From contig CM031879.1 of the NCBI GenBank assembly GCA_018697195.1, positions 41,009,715-41,073,714 on the forward strand: DNA of 64,000 nucleotides. The letters are read 5' to 3'. Below the pieces are notes generated by a model. That model made no database searches. It worked only from the letters and a program-made list of their open reading frames with translations, and was not told the origin of the DNA. Of this stretch, positions 1 to 12,764 are shown in pieces; positions within the stretch are counted from its first letter, which is position 1, and every line of letters starts with the position of its first letter. Position numbers and translations under genes: made by a program. The stretch comes from Certhia americana (Eukaryota; Chordata; Aves; Passeriformes; Certhiidae).

Positions 1-349
1 ATAAATAATGAAAACTGTTCTGCTAACTCACTTGAGTGTCAGTCTGCAAAGACAGCCAGATAACCAAAATTTTACCGTCCGAGTCGTGTTTGGACAAACA
101 TCTATAAAACAAGATTCCTTATCAGATTCCAGCACTTCCACTTGGCATCTCAGCTGGAAATACCAGAAGAAAAGCCTTTCTGTTAGACCACGGTCATTTC
201 CAGCTCTAGTCCCTGGTGGAAATCAGAAGTGCCAAATTAATTTTGCTCATGAAGGGTTCAGTGTAAGTTCATTTCCAAACATGCATTAAGGTTTCTTTTG
301 TATATCTTCCTTAAAGCCTGTGTGGTTGCTTGTTTTGTAAGTGCCAGGA

Positions 350-470
350 GTTTTTCTGGTTTTGTTTGTTTGTTTGAGTTTTGTTAGGTTTGGTTTTTTT
401 AATTTTGCTTTTGTTTTGTTTGGTTTGGCTTGGATTTAGTTTCTGTTTTGTTCTGTTGTTTGTTTCTTTA
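350..470. repeat. GTTT-rich low-complexity tract
   Basis: The + strand is a degenerate run of GTTT, GTTTT and GGTTT units, starting with three near-perfect GTTT repeats. It is almost free of A and C. It is a decayed microsatellite or low-complexity tract. A similar tract lies at 43137-43216. Confidence 0.85.
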
Positions 471-966
471 AAAAAATCACTATCTGTAAACCAGGAGTGC
501 CTTTGCTTCTAATTGCTGTCATGTGATGTGACTCCAGCCAACAGTTCTAAAGAGGAACATTGACTTCACATATGTTAATTGTCAGTTTTTCTGTAAAAGA
601 GAAAGGAAATGGTTAAGGGATTATTAGGTTAATTATTAAGTCCAACCCTTTTCCAGAGAGCAGTTTTCTCCTGCCCTTTACATTCCCTAAGACTATCCTA
701 ATTACTGCACTTCAGCATAGTCTGGGAGTGGGAAGGAGGAGAGTCTTCTTGGCCACTTTAGCTGAAGCTATTTACCTTTTAATAAAAAATGAAAATTAGA
801 TGAAGAAGTTTAATACACATCTCTTAATATTCTGACAAGTGATTAAGTTAAAGATGGTTTAATTCTCTGCATTTACCTCAACATTTGATTGCATATCTCT
901 TTCTGCTGGAGAGACAGACTAGATCCTCTGTTCCAAAATGTGTTAAAACCAAGGCCATGTTGGCAG

Positions 967-1011
967 AAAGTGAGTTCAAGACCATGCTTGCATAAAGTGA
1001 GTTCAAGACCA
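967..1011. repeat. Short direct duplication, 18 bp at 27-bp spacing
   Basis: An 18-base word beginning aaagtgagttcaagacc occurs at 967-984 and again at 994-1011, identical in both copies. A third, degraded trace (gtgagttgaagg) follows near 1030. This looks like a local replication-slippage duplication. Confidence 0.85.
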
Positions 1012-2520
1012 CTGAGGGAGATGAAGAATGTGAGTTGAAGGCTTTCAAAACCTTTCTGAGTGCTCTAATGGCAACAGTGAGGATGGCATAAGCACCTCTT
1101 CTAGCAATTTTTCTTTGTGTATAATGACAGGTCCAGTAAAAGCATTCTGAGAAATCCCAGACTTTGAGGGAACATTTAGCTGGATTTTTATTTCAGTGGA
1201 TATTTAGTTCACACAGGTACGTTTTGAGTGATCTTATCACATGCACATAAGTAGATATTTGAGGTCAAATTGGGACTGATCTTGTTGAATTCTCCTATTT
1301 AGTCAATGAAGGCACTGGCAGAGGATCATTCATCCTACATACTTTAGGCTCATGTCTTATGATAGGCTGAGTGGTTGTTGAAGGTTTCTATTTCTCTTCA
1401 CAGTAGGAACCTAGACATACAGCTTTGATTATATTAACTTTTAAGGGCAACTGGTAGCAATTCTGCTATTAAACACTGGAACTTTAGCTTGTAGAAGAGG
1501 ATAAATTTACAAAATTCAGACACCTATATTGTTTGATTACAGTTTGCGGAGTCTTTGAAAATTAAAATTTTGAATGTCAGCAGTAAAAAATGAAGCAGAT
1601 AGTGCAAGATTTTTTGTGATGTAACTGTGGGGTAACTACTCTCCCTAGAACTGAAGCCAGATCTTTAAGTGTTTTTGTAAGATAAATCCTTATATTTCAT
1701 TGTAATGTGGTTCAGCATAAAAATTCCATGTAACCATCAAAAGCATTCAGTATACTGCCTTTAAAACTTTTGATAAATTTCATATTTTTTTTTTTTTCTG
1801 TTCATATATAGATGGTAGACTGTAGCTCTCCCTTATGGCTGATCTGTGGAAAGCGTGCTCTCCTGTTGCCAGATTCCTAATCGGAATACTATGTTAGCAA
1901 TATACTGTTGTATATAATCTTAGGCAATCATGTGCCAGCACAAGGCAGGGACAGAAATATCCATCTGACAGCTAGCAACTTGAGCTATAAAGCAGGCCCT
2001 TGTCTTAAATCCATTCCAGGTTAATTCTGAGATTTGTGCCTGAAAAAAAGATTTCTCTCAATCTATGGAGAATGCTACAGTCTTGAGAAAAGTGAACCAA
2101 GCTTTCCTGCTGCTTGAAAGAGGAGAGGTGATGATGAGAGTCACTGGTAGTTCACCCAACGTAACACAGATACTTTAGCTCAATGTAACATCTTTGCCTA
2201 GAAAGCAGGAGTCCAGGCTCACCTCCTGTCTTTTTTGTTGTATGTATTTTCCTGAATTCAGAAGACCGCGTGGGTTGTACCTGTGTACCTCTCTATTGTG
2301 GAACAGCATCAAAATCCAGCAACTGAAGTTACTAATTCAATTATCAGACTATTTCTTATTTCTTCTTGCAGATTTCAGCTTCTTGACTAAGGAAGATAAC
2401 AGCTTTTGAATATCAACCTCACTAGGAACTGCATTCAATATAGGTTCCTCACTGTTGTGCTTATAATCCTTGACCCAAACTGTGAGCTGGGAAGGGGACA
2501 GACCCTTTCCAGTTCCTAAT

Positions 2521-2553
2521 AATTAATTTGGCCCACTCAAGGGCCAATTAATT
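2521..2553. repeat. Inverted repeat (13-bp stem, 6-nt loop)
   Basis: The arms 2521-2534 (aattaatttggccc) and 2541-2553 (gggccaattaatt) are reverse complements apart from one bulged T. They enclose the loop actcaa. The stem has a GC-rich base next to the loop and an AT-rich outer part. No flanking gene or terminator role is visible, and in a vertebrate context the function is unknown. Confidence 0.8.
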
Positions 2554-3113
2554 TTAACAGCGGTTGCTAACCTGTTTGGAATAAATGAACTTCAGAGCTG
2601 TAACACACATCTGCTCAGAGCACAGTGCCAATGGAGTTTGTGAAATGATGCATTTTTCATGTAGAAAATCCCTATTCCTTCTTTCTGCATAATGTATATA
2701 TTATTTTTTTCTCCAGAAGTTAATTAACTTATGCTTCATAATTTTTCTTCTATTACTAAGATTGCAGTCTGCTGCACAAAATGCACATCAGGTGTTTCTT
2801 CTTTTTCTAGGCTTTCAAACAACTGTAGCAGGATACTAGCTGTTCAGCAAGACAGAGCACATACTACCCATTGCTAATTCTTCTTCAAAGCAGCAGTTGA
2901 ATTAGCATAAGCTTTTAGTGGGCGTTATGTATGCATTTGCACATTTTCTGCTGCTGCTTATGACTAGTTTAGCTGCAATCTGCTACATACAAGGGATTAC
3001 TGCATAGATACAGAGATTATAGAAGTGACACATCCTTCAGGTATCTCTGCATAAACTCATGCAGCACACTATGGGTCATTAATTTTAAATGTCTGGAGGT
3101 AGAGAGAAACAAA

Positions 3114-3136
3114 TCTCTTTCTCTCTCTTTCTCTAC
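3114..3136. repeat. CT-rich microsatellite
   Basis: A short run of CTCTTT and CTCT units on the + strand (tctctttctctctctttctct). It is a minor polypyrimidine microsatellite. Confidence 0.7.
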
Positions 3137-3588
3137 CCTGTCTCATTCACCACCAGCTATAGACAGAAACAGTAAATTGGCACTCCCTAAAACCTACCTC
3201 ATCATCATGAGTCATGTTTCAGCTTCTTGTCTTTTTTCTCTGTTGTCTACTGTTCAGGTGAATTATTTGTTTGAAATATACCCACAATACTCTGGTTGTA
3301 AATGAGTTCAGGGTTTTTGTTTTTGTGGGTTTTTTTAATCCATTTAGATCAGAAGACTGAACTTGTAAAAAGGAAGTGATTATATTGTTTCCTTCTTCAT
3401 ACACCACTCTTTTAGTATCCCCAGCCTGAAAGACTACATCCATAGCCCTTCTACTGGGTGTATTGAAATAACTGTGTTGAACTATTTCCTTAGAAAGAAT
3501 AAGTTAAAAATAACATTATAATTTTATGTAAGACCTCAATTCAGATCTTTTTTTTGCAGAAGTTCCAGTAACAGCTCACAACTAACAC

Positions 3589-3846
3589 TTTTTTTTTTTT
3601 TTTTTTCTGGATAAGCATCATTTGCAGAAAAAAAATGGTACCATTGCTCCCTGAATTCCTATAAATCAGGCCATATGCTACTCCTAGTTCTGAAAAATAA
3701 GATCTTTTTCTTCTCCCTTCTGCTCTGAAATTACTTTGCATGGCTTTTTTTTTTTTTTTTTTCTTTTTTTTTTTTTTTCCCCAGAGCATATTATACATTG
3801 ATATATGCAGTGGTAATTTCCAGGATCATCTAGGAAAAAAAAAAAA
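3589..3846. repeat. Cluster of poly-T and poly-A tracts
   Basis: Within about 260 bp there are an 18-T run (3589-3606), a run of 18 T, one C and 15 T (3745-3778), and a 12-A run (3835-3846). The T and A runs are in opposite sense, so the A run could pair with the T runs. They also make artefactual poly-Lys and poly-Phe translations. No retro-copied gene body is visible next to them. Confidence 0.85.
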
Positions 3847-6786
3847 GAAAATGTGTCCTCTTTGTTTGGACAGTTTATCCAGTCACTGCACAGTGAAGGC
3901 AGAACTCAGTCATGAATTGTTAGTTTAGTATCAGTTACCACTATGACCACTCTGTGCAAGTTTCTTTGCAAACAGAACTATAGAGATATATTTAATCTCT
4001 TACCTCACTGAGAGCATTTCATAAAGAGTCCATGTAGGGGATTGCATGAAAAAATGTATGGCCTTTTTTGTTGTTTGCTTGGCTTTTTTTTTTTTCCTGA
4101 CCTACATTTTGTGTTGCATATGTCAGGAGAGCTTAAGCATTTTATAGCACTACTTCTGTATACACTTTCAAACATCTTTTCCTACTGCCCCTCTGGTTGC
4201 TTTGTATGAAAATGTGCATATGATCCATGTGCACTGTATCACTGAAGATATGCCAAATATTGAATGTCATACAAGATAACAGAGCTATTCCAAGGGCAGA
4301 TGGCTAAAAGTTAGACTGTGACTAAAGTATATTAAGTCCTAGTGTAATGTTGTGTGTCTTTCTAATATCCCCAACAATGTAGCACAAACTGCCTTACTTC
4401 CTTCACTCTCTTTGTTGTCATTGGCTTACAGAGTCAGGCTGTAGCTGTGAGAGGTGAAAGGAAGGGTGGCTGACAACTTGCAGAAAACACTGTAAGAACT
4501 GAGATGAGAGGGCTGAGGTCCATGTTTCAAAGACAACAGTATTCTGCATGAAATCCATATCTTGACATTCTCATTCATTTCAAATCCCTCCTGACAAATT
4601 GTTCCTTTTGCTTCTGTAGCATGCAGTATAGAGTTTCCAACCACTAACAGTTTGCTAATTAGGAACTCTACTTGATAAAGAAAACCATTAACATTTGAAC
4701 TCACTTTGAAATGCTAAACATACATTATTTAAGCAATTTCTCTTTTTTATGCTATTGGCTACTTAGTTTAATAATTTATTTGTCCCTGAATATTATTTTT
4801 AAAAACACCAGTGGAAATAGCTTAGACGCAACAACTGAATAGTAGGTTGACAAGTTTCTTTTCAGCTGTAGGTGAAATGTCCTTGTTGTTATGTATGATG
4901 TTTGACATTTTAAAAACTGTCTTTTGAAAAAGGAGTTTTCCAAAAGGGGAAGACAAAAACATATCATCATACCCTAAACATTTTATTTGAACCAGAACAA
5001 AGGAGTGCCATGCTAAAAACATAATTAAGACTTTTTTTCTTGCTTTTATTATTTTTTTTTTTCACATTCAGTTATACAGTTTTTGAGTTCTTAATACATA
5101 ACACACTGCATCCATTCTTATGAAGGAAAAGCTCAAGCCTTTGACATGGGGTAGAATTCATCTCCCCAGATTTTACCATGAAATATGCATGCATTTAATC
5201 TAAACTAATCAAGCAGGCTCCATTTGAAACACCTCCATACCATCTTAATACAAGTGTCTTGGGCTGGTGGGATGAATGGCCCTCTTGAGATGCTGCCTGC
5301 CTCTCAATTAAAGGCAGATGGTGCCTAGATGACCATCCCAGATTTGATGTCACATCAAACATTTAGATGATTAAAACTTGATCAGGTGAATTGCATGTAA
5401 AATCACATAAAAATTGATACAGCACAACATGGACTTAAGAACTTTTTATTTAGAAGAAATTCCAACATTAATTATAATATAGAAGAAATACAAAATAAAT
5501 TAGATACCCAAATCTTTTGCTATTATATTACTCTCCAATATGACTTCACGTGAAATAAGTTAACAATGAAAGAAAAGGGGTTGAATAATCAGAGAAATTA
5601 TCATTCTCCTCAAAAGAGGAAAAAAGCTCTCATTCTTTGCTCTGTTCCTTAGGTAGAATAGTGATTCACATTACCCTCCATCCTCTTCTCTAAGGATATG
5701 GGCAATAGAAGCAATAAAAGAAAATACTGTCTGTAAGGAACAAAAGATTTTCTGGGACAGCAGGGCAAATTAGGAGGACAATAAGAGTAATAAATTATGG
5801 GAAATTGAGTTCAATTAAGAAAAAAACAAGTAAACCTACTACTCTTAAAATGTCTCTCAACTGGTTCATTCTTATCTGCCTAATTTTGTTAAAATGGTGC
5901 TTACTAATGAAAATTATTTCATCACTAATTTGCTGTGTGTTTTTTCACAGTGTATTTGGTAAATTCATTTACAAAAACATTCTTGTTATTCAGGAACAGT
6001 ATCACATGTAAAATAGAAACACTCACTTCATAAAATAAAAAGAAAACATGAAAATAAAACACAATGGTGTTATAACACCTCCCCCCTCCAATATTTAAAT
6101 AGTTTCATTCCATACACTTACTTTCACAATAGTTTCAGCCATGTGATTACTGTGTTTAGAAATTTTTTCCACCGAAATGCTATGTATCCTTAAGCAGCTG
6201 TAATGACTTGAGAGAATGGCAGTTTAGTAGTGGACAGTGATCATCCATTTGCATATAGGAAAGAGAATTTGGTAATATTTTTTCTTCAGATTTAAATATA
6301 AGAGAAAAATATTACATTTTCAGGACTTTGTGTCACTTTTGGTCACCAGAAAGCTAAAAAAATGTCTTTGAAAAACTCCCAGCTAACTGTGGGATGCACA
6401 TCTATGCATGCATCAGATTCTGCTGATGGAAGCTACTGGGCAAACACAACTATTGTAATGAGTTATCTGCATTCACTAATGACCAGAGCAATATTTTATC
6501 CGAAATCACTTTCTGGTGTTGGAACCTTAGACCTTAATTCTTGGATCAAGCAGTAGAGTTTAAACATATAATACCTCATTTGGTTACTTCTATGTCAGAT
6601 CATTGCTGGTATCATGTACGCAGAACATTCAAAGGCTTCTGGAAGAGCCATTTTGTGCCTCTGCACCTCCAAAAATGTGATTGTGGAAAATTGACTTGAA
6701 AATCTCATGGAAATAATACCGACTAGAAAGCAACAGTATTTCAAACCCCAATGTTTTGTTTAAGATATCAGTTGTTGTAAATGATT

Positions 6787-6836
6787 CAAACTTCTGTATT
6801 TAGTTTTTGGGGACAAACTTCTGTATTTAGTTTTTG
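6787..6836. repeat. Direct duplication, 23 bp at 27-bp spacing
   Basis: The 23-base word caaacttctgtatttagttt plus ttg occurs at 6787-6809 and again at 6814-6836 without mismatch, separated by four bases. It is a recent-looking local duplication. Confidence 0.9.
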
Positions 6837-7182
6837 TACTTTCCACAAAACAAGTGCCATTTCTAAATTAGCTAGTTTGAGCAATCATCCTTTTTAAAAT
6901 AATTAACCCTGTGAACACTTGTTGGAAAGCCAGCCTGGAGCTTTTCCAACATATTCCTTGTGTTTAATGAACTATGGCTACACAGGGCCTTGCTGTCATT
7001 TGGGTATGTGGTCCCACCATCATCACTGAGCAACCCAGAGAATCACTATTCATCAATATGGATGTGGTAGTACTGTTTGTTTCTAAAGAAAGGTGGTTCA
7101 TAAATGTAAGGGGGAGAAAAAGACACTGTAAACATGAAAAGAAATAATACATTAATTAAAACCAAAGTTTTCTAAGTAGAAG

Positions 7183-7208
7183 CAATTCTATTGAATTCAG
7201 TGGAATTG
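7183..7208. repeat. 26-bp near-perfect palindrome (possible old amniote repeat)
   Basis: The sequence 7183-7208 is nearly self-complementary around ttgaattcag: its two 13-base arms differ at two positions. The word pattern (attgaattcagtgg) resembles the attgacttcaatgg core of an old palindromic interspersed repeat of turtles, crocodiles and birds, as recalled from such genomes. Membership is tentative because only the core can be recognised. Confidence 0.4.
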
Positions 7209-8330
7209 TTATCTCAGGATGCCATTATCCATAGCTACATGGAAATTTTGTCTGTAGAATTCCCATTAATTTTGATGTGAAAATTCATGGTGACGATTAT
7301 TACTGTTTCCCTTTTGTTCAAATGTTTCACCTAACTTGTTTAACAGAAGCCTTATTTACTCTTAAATCTACTTCTCTGGCAAGCTTGTAACATTAGCCCT
7401 CATTCAGCAAATGTTTAAGATAATTACAGACAGCGCAGATCATAAGAAGGTGTAGGACATGATGATAGGTGTAGGACAACAGCCTCTCTGCTCTGTCTGG
7501 TTAGATATTTGAGAGATCTGAAAGCGTGTCGGTGATGTTGTAAGGTAATGCCAAGACAACAGGTTTCACCCAAGGGTATAGTTCAGACTATGGCATAAGT
7601 AGCAGCTGTTACACCAACTTGCTTAAAGTCGCATTATGTCATCATACATCATCTTGTACCTGTTAAACTGCAGAGGTCTGTTGGCTACAGCTCCACAATT
7701 CTAGGCAAGTGCCACAGTAAAAGAATGGTCAGAGAGGAAAAAATGGGAGAAGTACAGACTATCTTTGCAGTTAAGATCCAAATTAAGGTTCTTTTATTGT
7801 ACTTTTATCTGGAAAAAAATAAACCCACAAACAAAACAACATACGGTTAAATATTATTTTAAAATGCTGCATCTATCTTGCTAGTTAGAAGAATAAGCAT
7901 GTGCTCTCACACATATATATGGTGAGATATGCCCTTTTAGAAAGGAAAGAAATTCAGTCACATGTCTGTGCAGGTCCTTTATTATTCAATTAGCCCTAGG
8001 GTGTTAAGGTTATCATGTCTTTTATGAATCTGAAAGGTTAAAAGCCTATCCTAAGTTAAGCATATGAGCTGGGTTTCTACTTACCCTTCATTTATTTCAA
8101 GACTCGTAACTTATCTCCATGGTCACTGGTCATTTCTGGAGGATAGCTGATGCCCTCTACCTTCACCTCTCTTCAAGACTAAAAGAATCTCTCAGCAGGT
8201 GCCCAAACTTCTATATAAAATACAGAGGCAAGTACAAGACAAACTTCTACCTGACTCACATTTTAGATGACTAAAATTAGTGAGGTGAATTCTGCCCATC
8301 TAGCCTCATTATCTCTATGTAGACGCTTAG

Positions 8331-8353
8331 TGTTGTGCAGTAAATGCACAACA
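8331..8353. repeat. Perfect 9-bp hairpin
   Basis: The arms tgttgtgca (8331-8339) and tgcacaaca (8345-8353) are exact reverse complements around a 5-nt loop. It is isolated in unique sequence and too short for a microRNA precursor. It may be chance. Confidence 0.75.
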
Positions 8354-11300
8354 AATATTATCCTCATAAGATCCCAGAACTTCAAAACAAAATATTGTGA
8401 AGGTCTTCTCCTGACATGAAGTTTAAATATTTGACTGAAATCTAAATAATGTCTTCAGCATTTGGTTGGCATTTTCCATAAATGTACACAAGCAAATTTT
8501 TAAAATCTTCAGAAGCTCATGTCTTCTGCTAAAAAGATTGATTTGGTCTTCAGCACCTTCTTGTGAAGCAAAGGAAACTATTGTAAAAAAAACATCCATC
8601 TGAGACCAAAGACAATGAAAATAGATGCAATTTTCTTGACTCAGAGTTTGAGCCCTTGATTTTAAATTGGTAATTAGCCTTTTTTGGTCTCAAGAATGTT
8701 GTATTTCTAAAACAGAAATTATTATAAAGCAGCATGAGTTTCTTTATTTAAAAGTTTCAGTCTATGTTTGATATAATTATAGTAAAGCACAGTCTATACC
8801 AGAATTGCCACCTGTGCAGAAATGACTTATAATGAAAAAGACGTGGAAAAAAGCTACCTATTGCTATTAATTTCTTATTGTCTTCACCAGTGCTTCTTGT
8901 ATATTAGGGTGTAAATGAATTAGGTATGGTCATTCACTTCATATGTTCACACTTTTGGGAATAGATGAGATATTTAAAAGCTCAGTACTGTCTCTTCAGC
9001 AACTGATGTCAAGACCTTTTAAAATTAAAGACTTCTATTGATGTACTATCTTTTTTCCTCATTTTATTTCTCCACAAAGAAAAGAACCTTACAGTGATTG
9101 ATTTTTTGCACATGACTAAAAAAATCTCAGCTTGAAAACTTGGGGATATAATGAGTGACATTTATGTAAAATCTGCCTCTATTCCAAAACAGTAAAAGCT
9201 TTTCTGGCTTTTCACCTCCAATCTGGATCAAAGGCAAAGTAGAGACAAGTTTGAATAAATGTGATCTCTCATACTTTTACTTCTCTAGAACAAGCTGACT
9301 ATCTCCACCTGGCAGCCATTAGGTTACAACAATCCTGTTTGAGCAAATATATAGGAAATGGTCCTGCAGTAAGGCTTTAGAACATGACAATTTGTACTTC
9401 TTAAAAGATTACTACTTGATCTTTTCCATAGCAAATCATGGCAGCAGAGCCATGTGATTTTCATTCACTTTCCCTATGGCAAATTTCTCAGTGCTTTTTT
9501 TCATTTCTCTGTCTATTTTATTTGTATTCTGGATAAGATGGCATGATTCCCACTCAAGTATTGTGTATAAAAACCATGTAAAACAAACTTCTCTTGAGGT
9601 CCAGAAGGTTTTATCTCCTGCTGTACCACACCTGACAAGCAATGGCTCTCTGGCTTCTAATTTTGAGCATTTACTAGAAATGCTTATACATCAGCTGGCA
9701 AGGTGACAATAGAGCAGTCTTATCTACAATAGAAGGAAATGTTCTCTTCAAAAGTATTATGCAAAAACACAAGGGAAATAAGCATTTAAATGAAGCACTT
9801 AAAAAATATGCTACAAAGTCCTTGATGTGTCTTTCCATCATCTCAAGATGATGTGAGATAATTATCAAAAACCAAAAAATAATACGTTCCTAGGCCAATC
9901 ACTACAACTTTTTAGGACTTGTCTGGTGTATTTACATATACATAATATATGTTTCGTAATAATGTTCGTTTTTGTTGCATGATTTCATCTGCATTAGTTT
10001 TCACACAAGTTCTGAAAATAGCTGCCTTGGTTATCCCCATTACACTTCCCTGCCTAAACTGGTGGGCACCAATGTACAAAACAAACACAAGTACAGGATA
10101 ATTCCCTCTTTTGAATCTTATATTGCTTTTTATAAAAATATAAAATTGTTTTTCAGAGACAACATGCTATTACAGTTTTATCTCACAGTATAGTCTAAGG
10201 GGCAACCACAGTCATTCCTTGGCAGGGAGCTCCCTTCTGATAGGGGGTAATGCTATGGTTTCCCCAACTACAGACAGTCAGAATCATGGGTTAAGTCCAT
10301 TCTCAACATATACAAAATAATAACTAAAAAATGCCAACAGCATATCTTTTTGTTTATCCTCTTGGGTTTTGAGGCTGCAGGTGTGCTCATTGCATACTTT
10401 CAAAGTATTTTTTTCAGGCAGGATTATAAAACTGGAATTATGTTTTTGCTCCTCATCTCCAAGAGCTGATGTCTTAAAAAAATGCCTTAAAGAAATGAAG
10501 GCCTCAGAAATGTTACAGGAGCTGGGAGCACATATATTAGAAAATCATGAAAGATGTAATGAGCTATTTCTATGCTACAAAATAAAACTGTGGCACCAAG
10601 AAAATTGTGCAGAATTTAAATAACAAAAATTAGACACTGCTAGCTGGTCTTTAAAAGGAATTGTGCAAACATTCAAAGTGCCAATGTTTGACTTTTCAAT
10701 TTAATAAAAGCAGTAAGAAATATGTTTTTCATTTCACTGCCTCTCGCTATTCATACAGGCTAATTCTCACTCTACCAGTGGCTCATTTCTTCAATTACAG
10801 GATGTACCTTCATTACACTTGATATATTATATTAAACAGTAAGTGTCTTATGCTAATATACAGAAACTTGTGGTTGCCAGGCATCATCCTTAAAGGAAAA
10901 AAACAACTTTTAATTAAACAGTTGTCTTCAATATGAATAGTTGTCATAAGCTACTGCCATTACCCAAGGGGTAATGTTTCCAAAGCTCATTATGGAATTA
11001 TTCAATAAAAAATCCCACACCAGCATTTACTGAGTAGTACATGGAATACATAAATACAGTCAAATTGCCAAATAGACAGTTCTCTAGTGTGGCCTCAAAA
11101 AAATGAATTGTATAACAGAACCACGGAAACTTTGAGCAGTTTCTACAGTTTTCCATTGTATTCTGTGCAGAAATGTAACAACATTTATTATTTGTATAAT
11201 TTGCTCTTATCACTGTAATATTCATCTTTTGCCCTCTAATACTTATTCCAGGATCAGTTCTTCATCAAAATTCCAACTATTTTAGTTATGACTAATGTTA

Positions 11301-12741
11301 TAATTTTTTTCCAGATTACAGTAAAGAGGATAAGTATTTGATATTGATAAGGAAAATTTACTAGTTCATGAATCATTAGAAAAATCAAAATTTACCAGGA
11401 ATATCAGGAATGTTGATAAATTCATAGATGTTCTTTATTCTCTTTTAAATTTGTGTTTCTCTAAGACTTTCATATCATCATAACAGATTTGTCAGCCACA
11501 TATGTTCTTGAAATTCTAATAATTTTTGAGTCTGTTAACTGATTTGAAACTGATCTGATGCAGAGGTGGAACTTTCATAAAGAATTCCTGAGTACATCAT
11601 TCAAATCTGGTTGGGTAGACGGATATGTGTCCTAATGAAAGCAAAATTGCCATATGAACTTATATCTGATTAGGTACCAAAGAATTAAACCAGGAAAGTG
11701 TCCTAAGAAGTCCCCTGATGCACAGAAGATTCAGTCAAATTTATCTCCTACTTGATATCAGATTCAATTAAGGATGATAATAATGAGCACTTTTGGCAGC
11801 CTTTAACTGTAGCTGAGATGGTGAACTATCTTACCACATACTCCTTGATGATGTAATACAGTTAGGAAACAGCTGTCTTTTTCCTTCTCAGACGACACCA
11901 TTTCTGCAGGGGAAACTATGTTCCTCGTCTTGCATTAACCTTTGGGGGAGCCAAAAATGTACTCATGTACATACAAAGACTCTGGGTTAGCTGAAAGAGT
12001 TTGTAGCAGTTTGTAAGCAACTCGTAGAAAAAAGTTTGAATGAAGCACCTGAGATCCACTAGCAGCAGTTAGAACATCCTTGTAAATAAGGAATAGAAAG
12101 TCTGTTTCTCTTAGAAGAGCATAGGGTTTTTGTGTCACTGCCCAGCATATCTGAAACATAGTGACAAGGAGGAAAGTTAGTGAAAATGACAAGGCAAATG
12201 AGTGAGTTTAGCAGTAAAACAAGTCTGCACTTCAGAGTCTAAGTAGGTGAGAAGCGAGTCATATGATAGGAAATGAGATAATTAACAGAAATAGAACCCA
12301 AACCGGGGACAGTGGAAAAACTGAATTCTGTCACCTCAACTGAAAGAATGTTTGTGGTAATTATTTTTCAGAAAGCAAAGAGCAGTATATGTGATAGTGT
12401 TGAGAAACTTGCTATTATATGTAATTTTGCAGGCATTAAAAACTTCTTAATTTTTGGCAAGACTACGTGAAGGAATTTGTACCTCCAGGCTTTGAGAGAT
12501 CTTGGTCAGAGAAACAAATTTAAGACTTGATTATTATCTACAAATAACTATTTTGAGTAAAACATTCAGAGAAAATAGAATAAAAGTGTATGTTCACATT
12601 TCTCCATTGAGGGAAAAGATGACAATGAAAAAGTTTTAAATAATTATTTGGTGAAGAATGCAGAATAAGGAATGAAAGGTAAAGAAGTGGGTTGTAATGA
12701 ACAGAAGTTTTGAAAGGACCAGTCATGCTATAGCAAGCATT

Positions 12742-12764
12742 AAAAAAAAAGAAAAAAAAAAAAA
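12742..12764. repeat. Interrupted poly-A tract
   Basis: Nine A, one G, then 13 A on the + strand. No gene-like sequence with a poly(A) signal lies directly upstream, so it is not evidence of a processed pseudogene. Confidence 0.8.

Noticed and set aside
8..289. 93-codon open frame at the left edge (+)
   Set aside because: No recognisable domain, no splice or promoter context, and ordinary AT-rich codon content. It is compatible with chance.
905..945. CR1-like sense 3' phrase (gactagatcctctgttccaaa)
   Set aside because: Only one short block resembles CR1. There is no flanking support.
3541..3928. Poly-Lys and poly-Phe containing frames
   Set aside because: These are translations of long homopolymer tracts.
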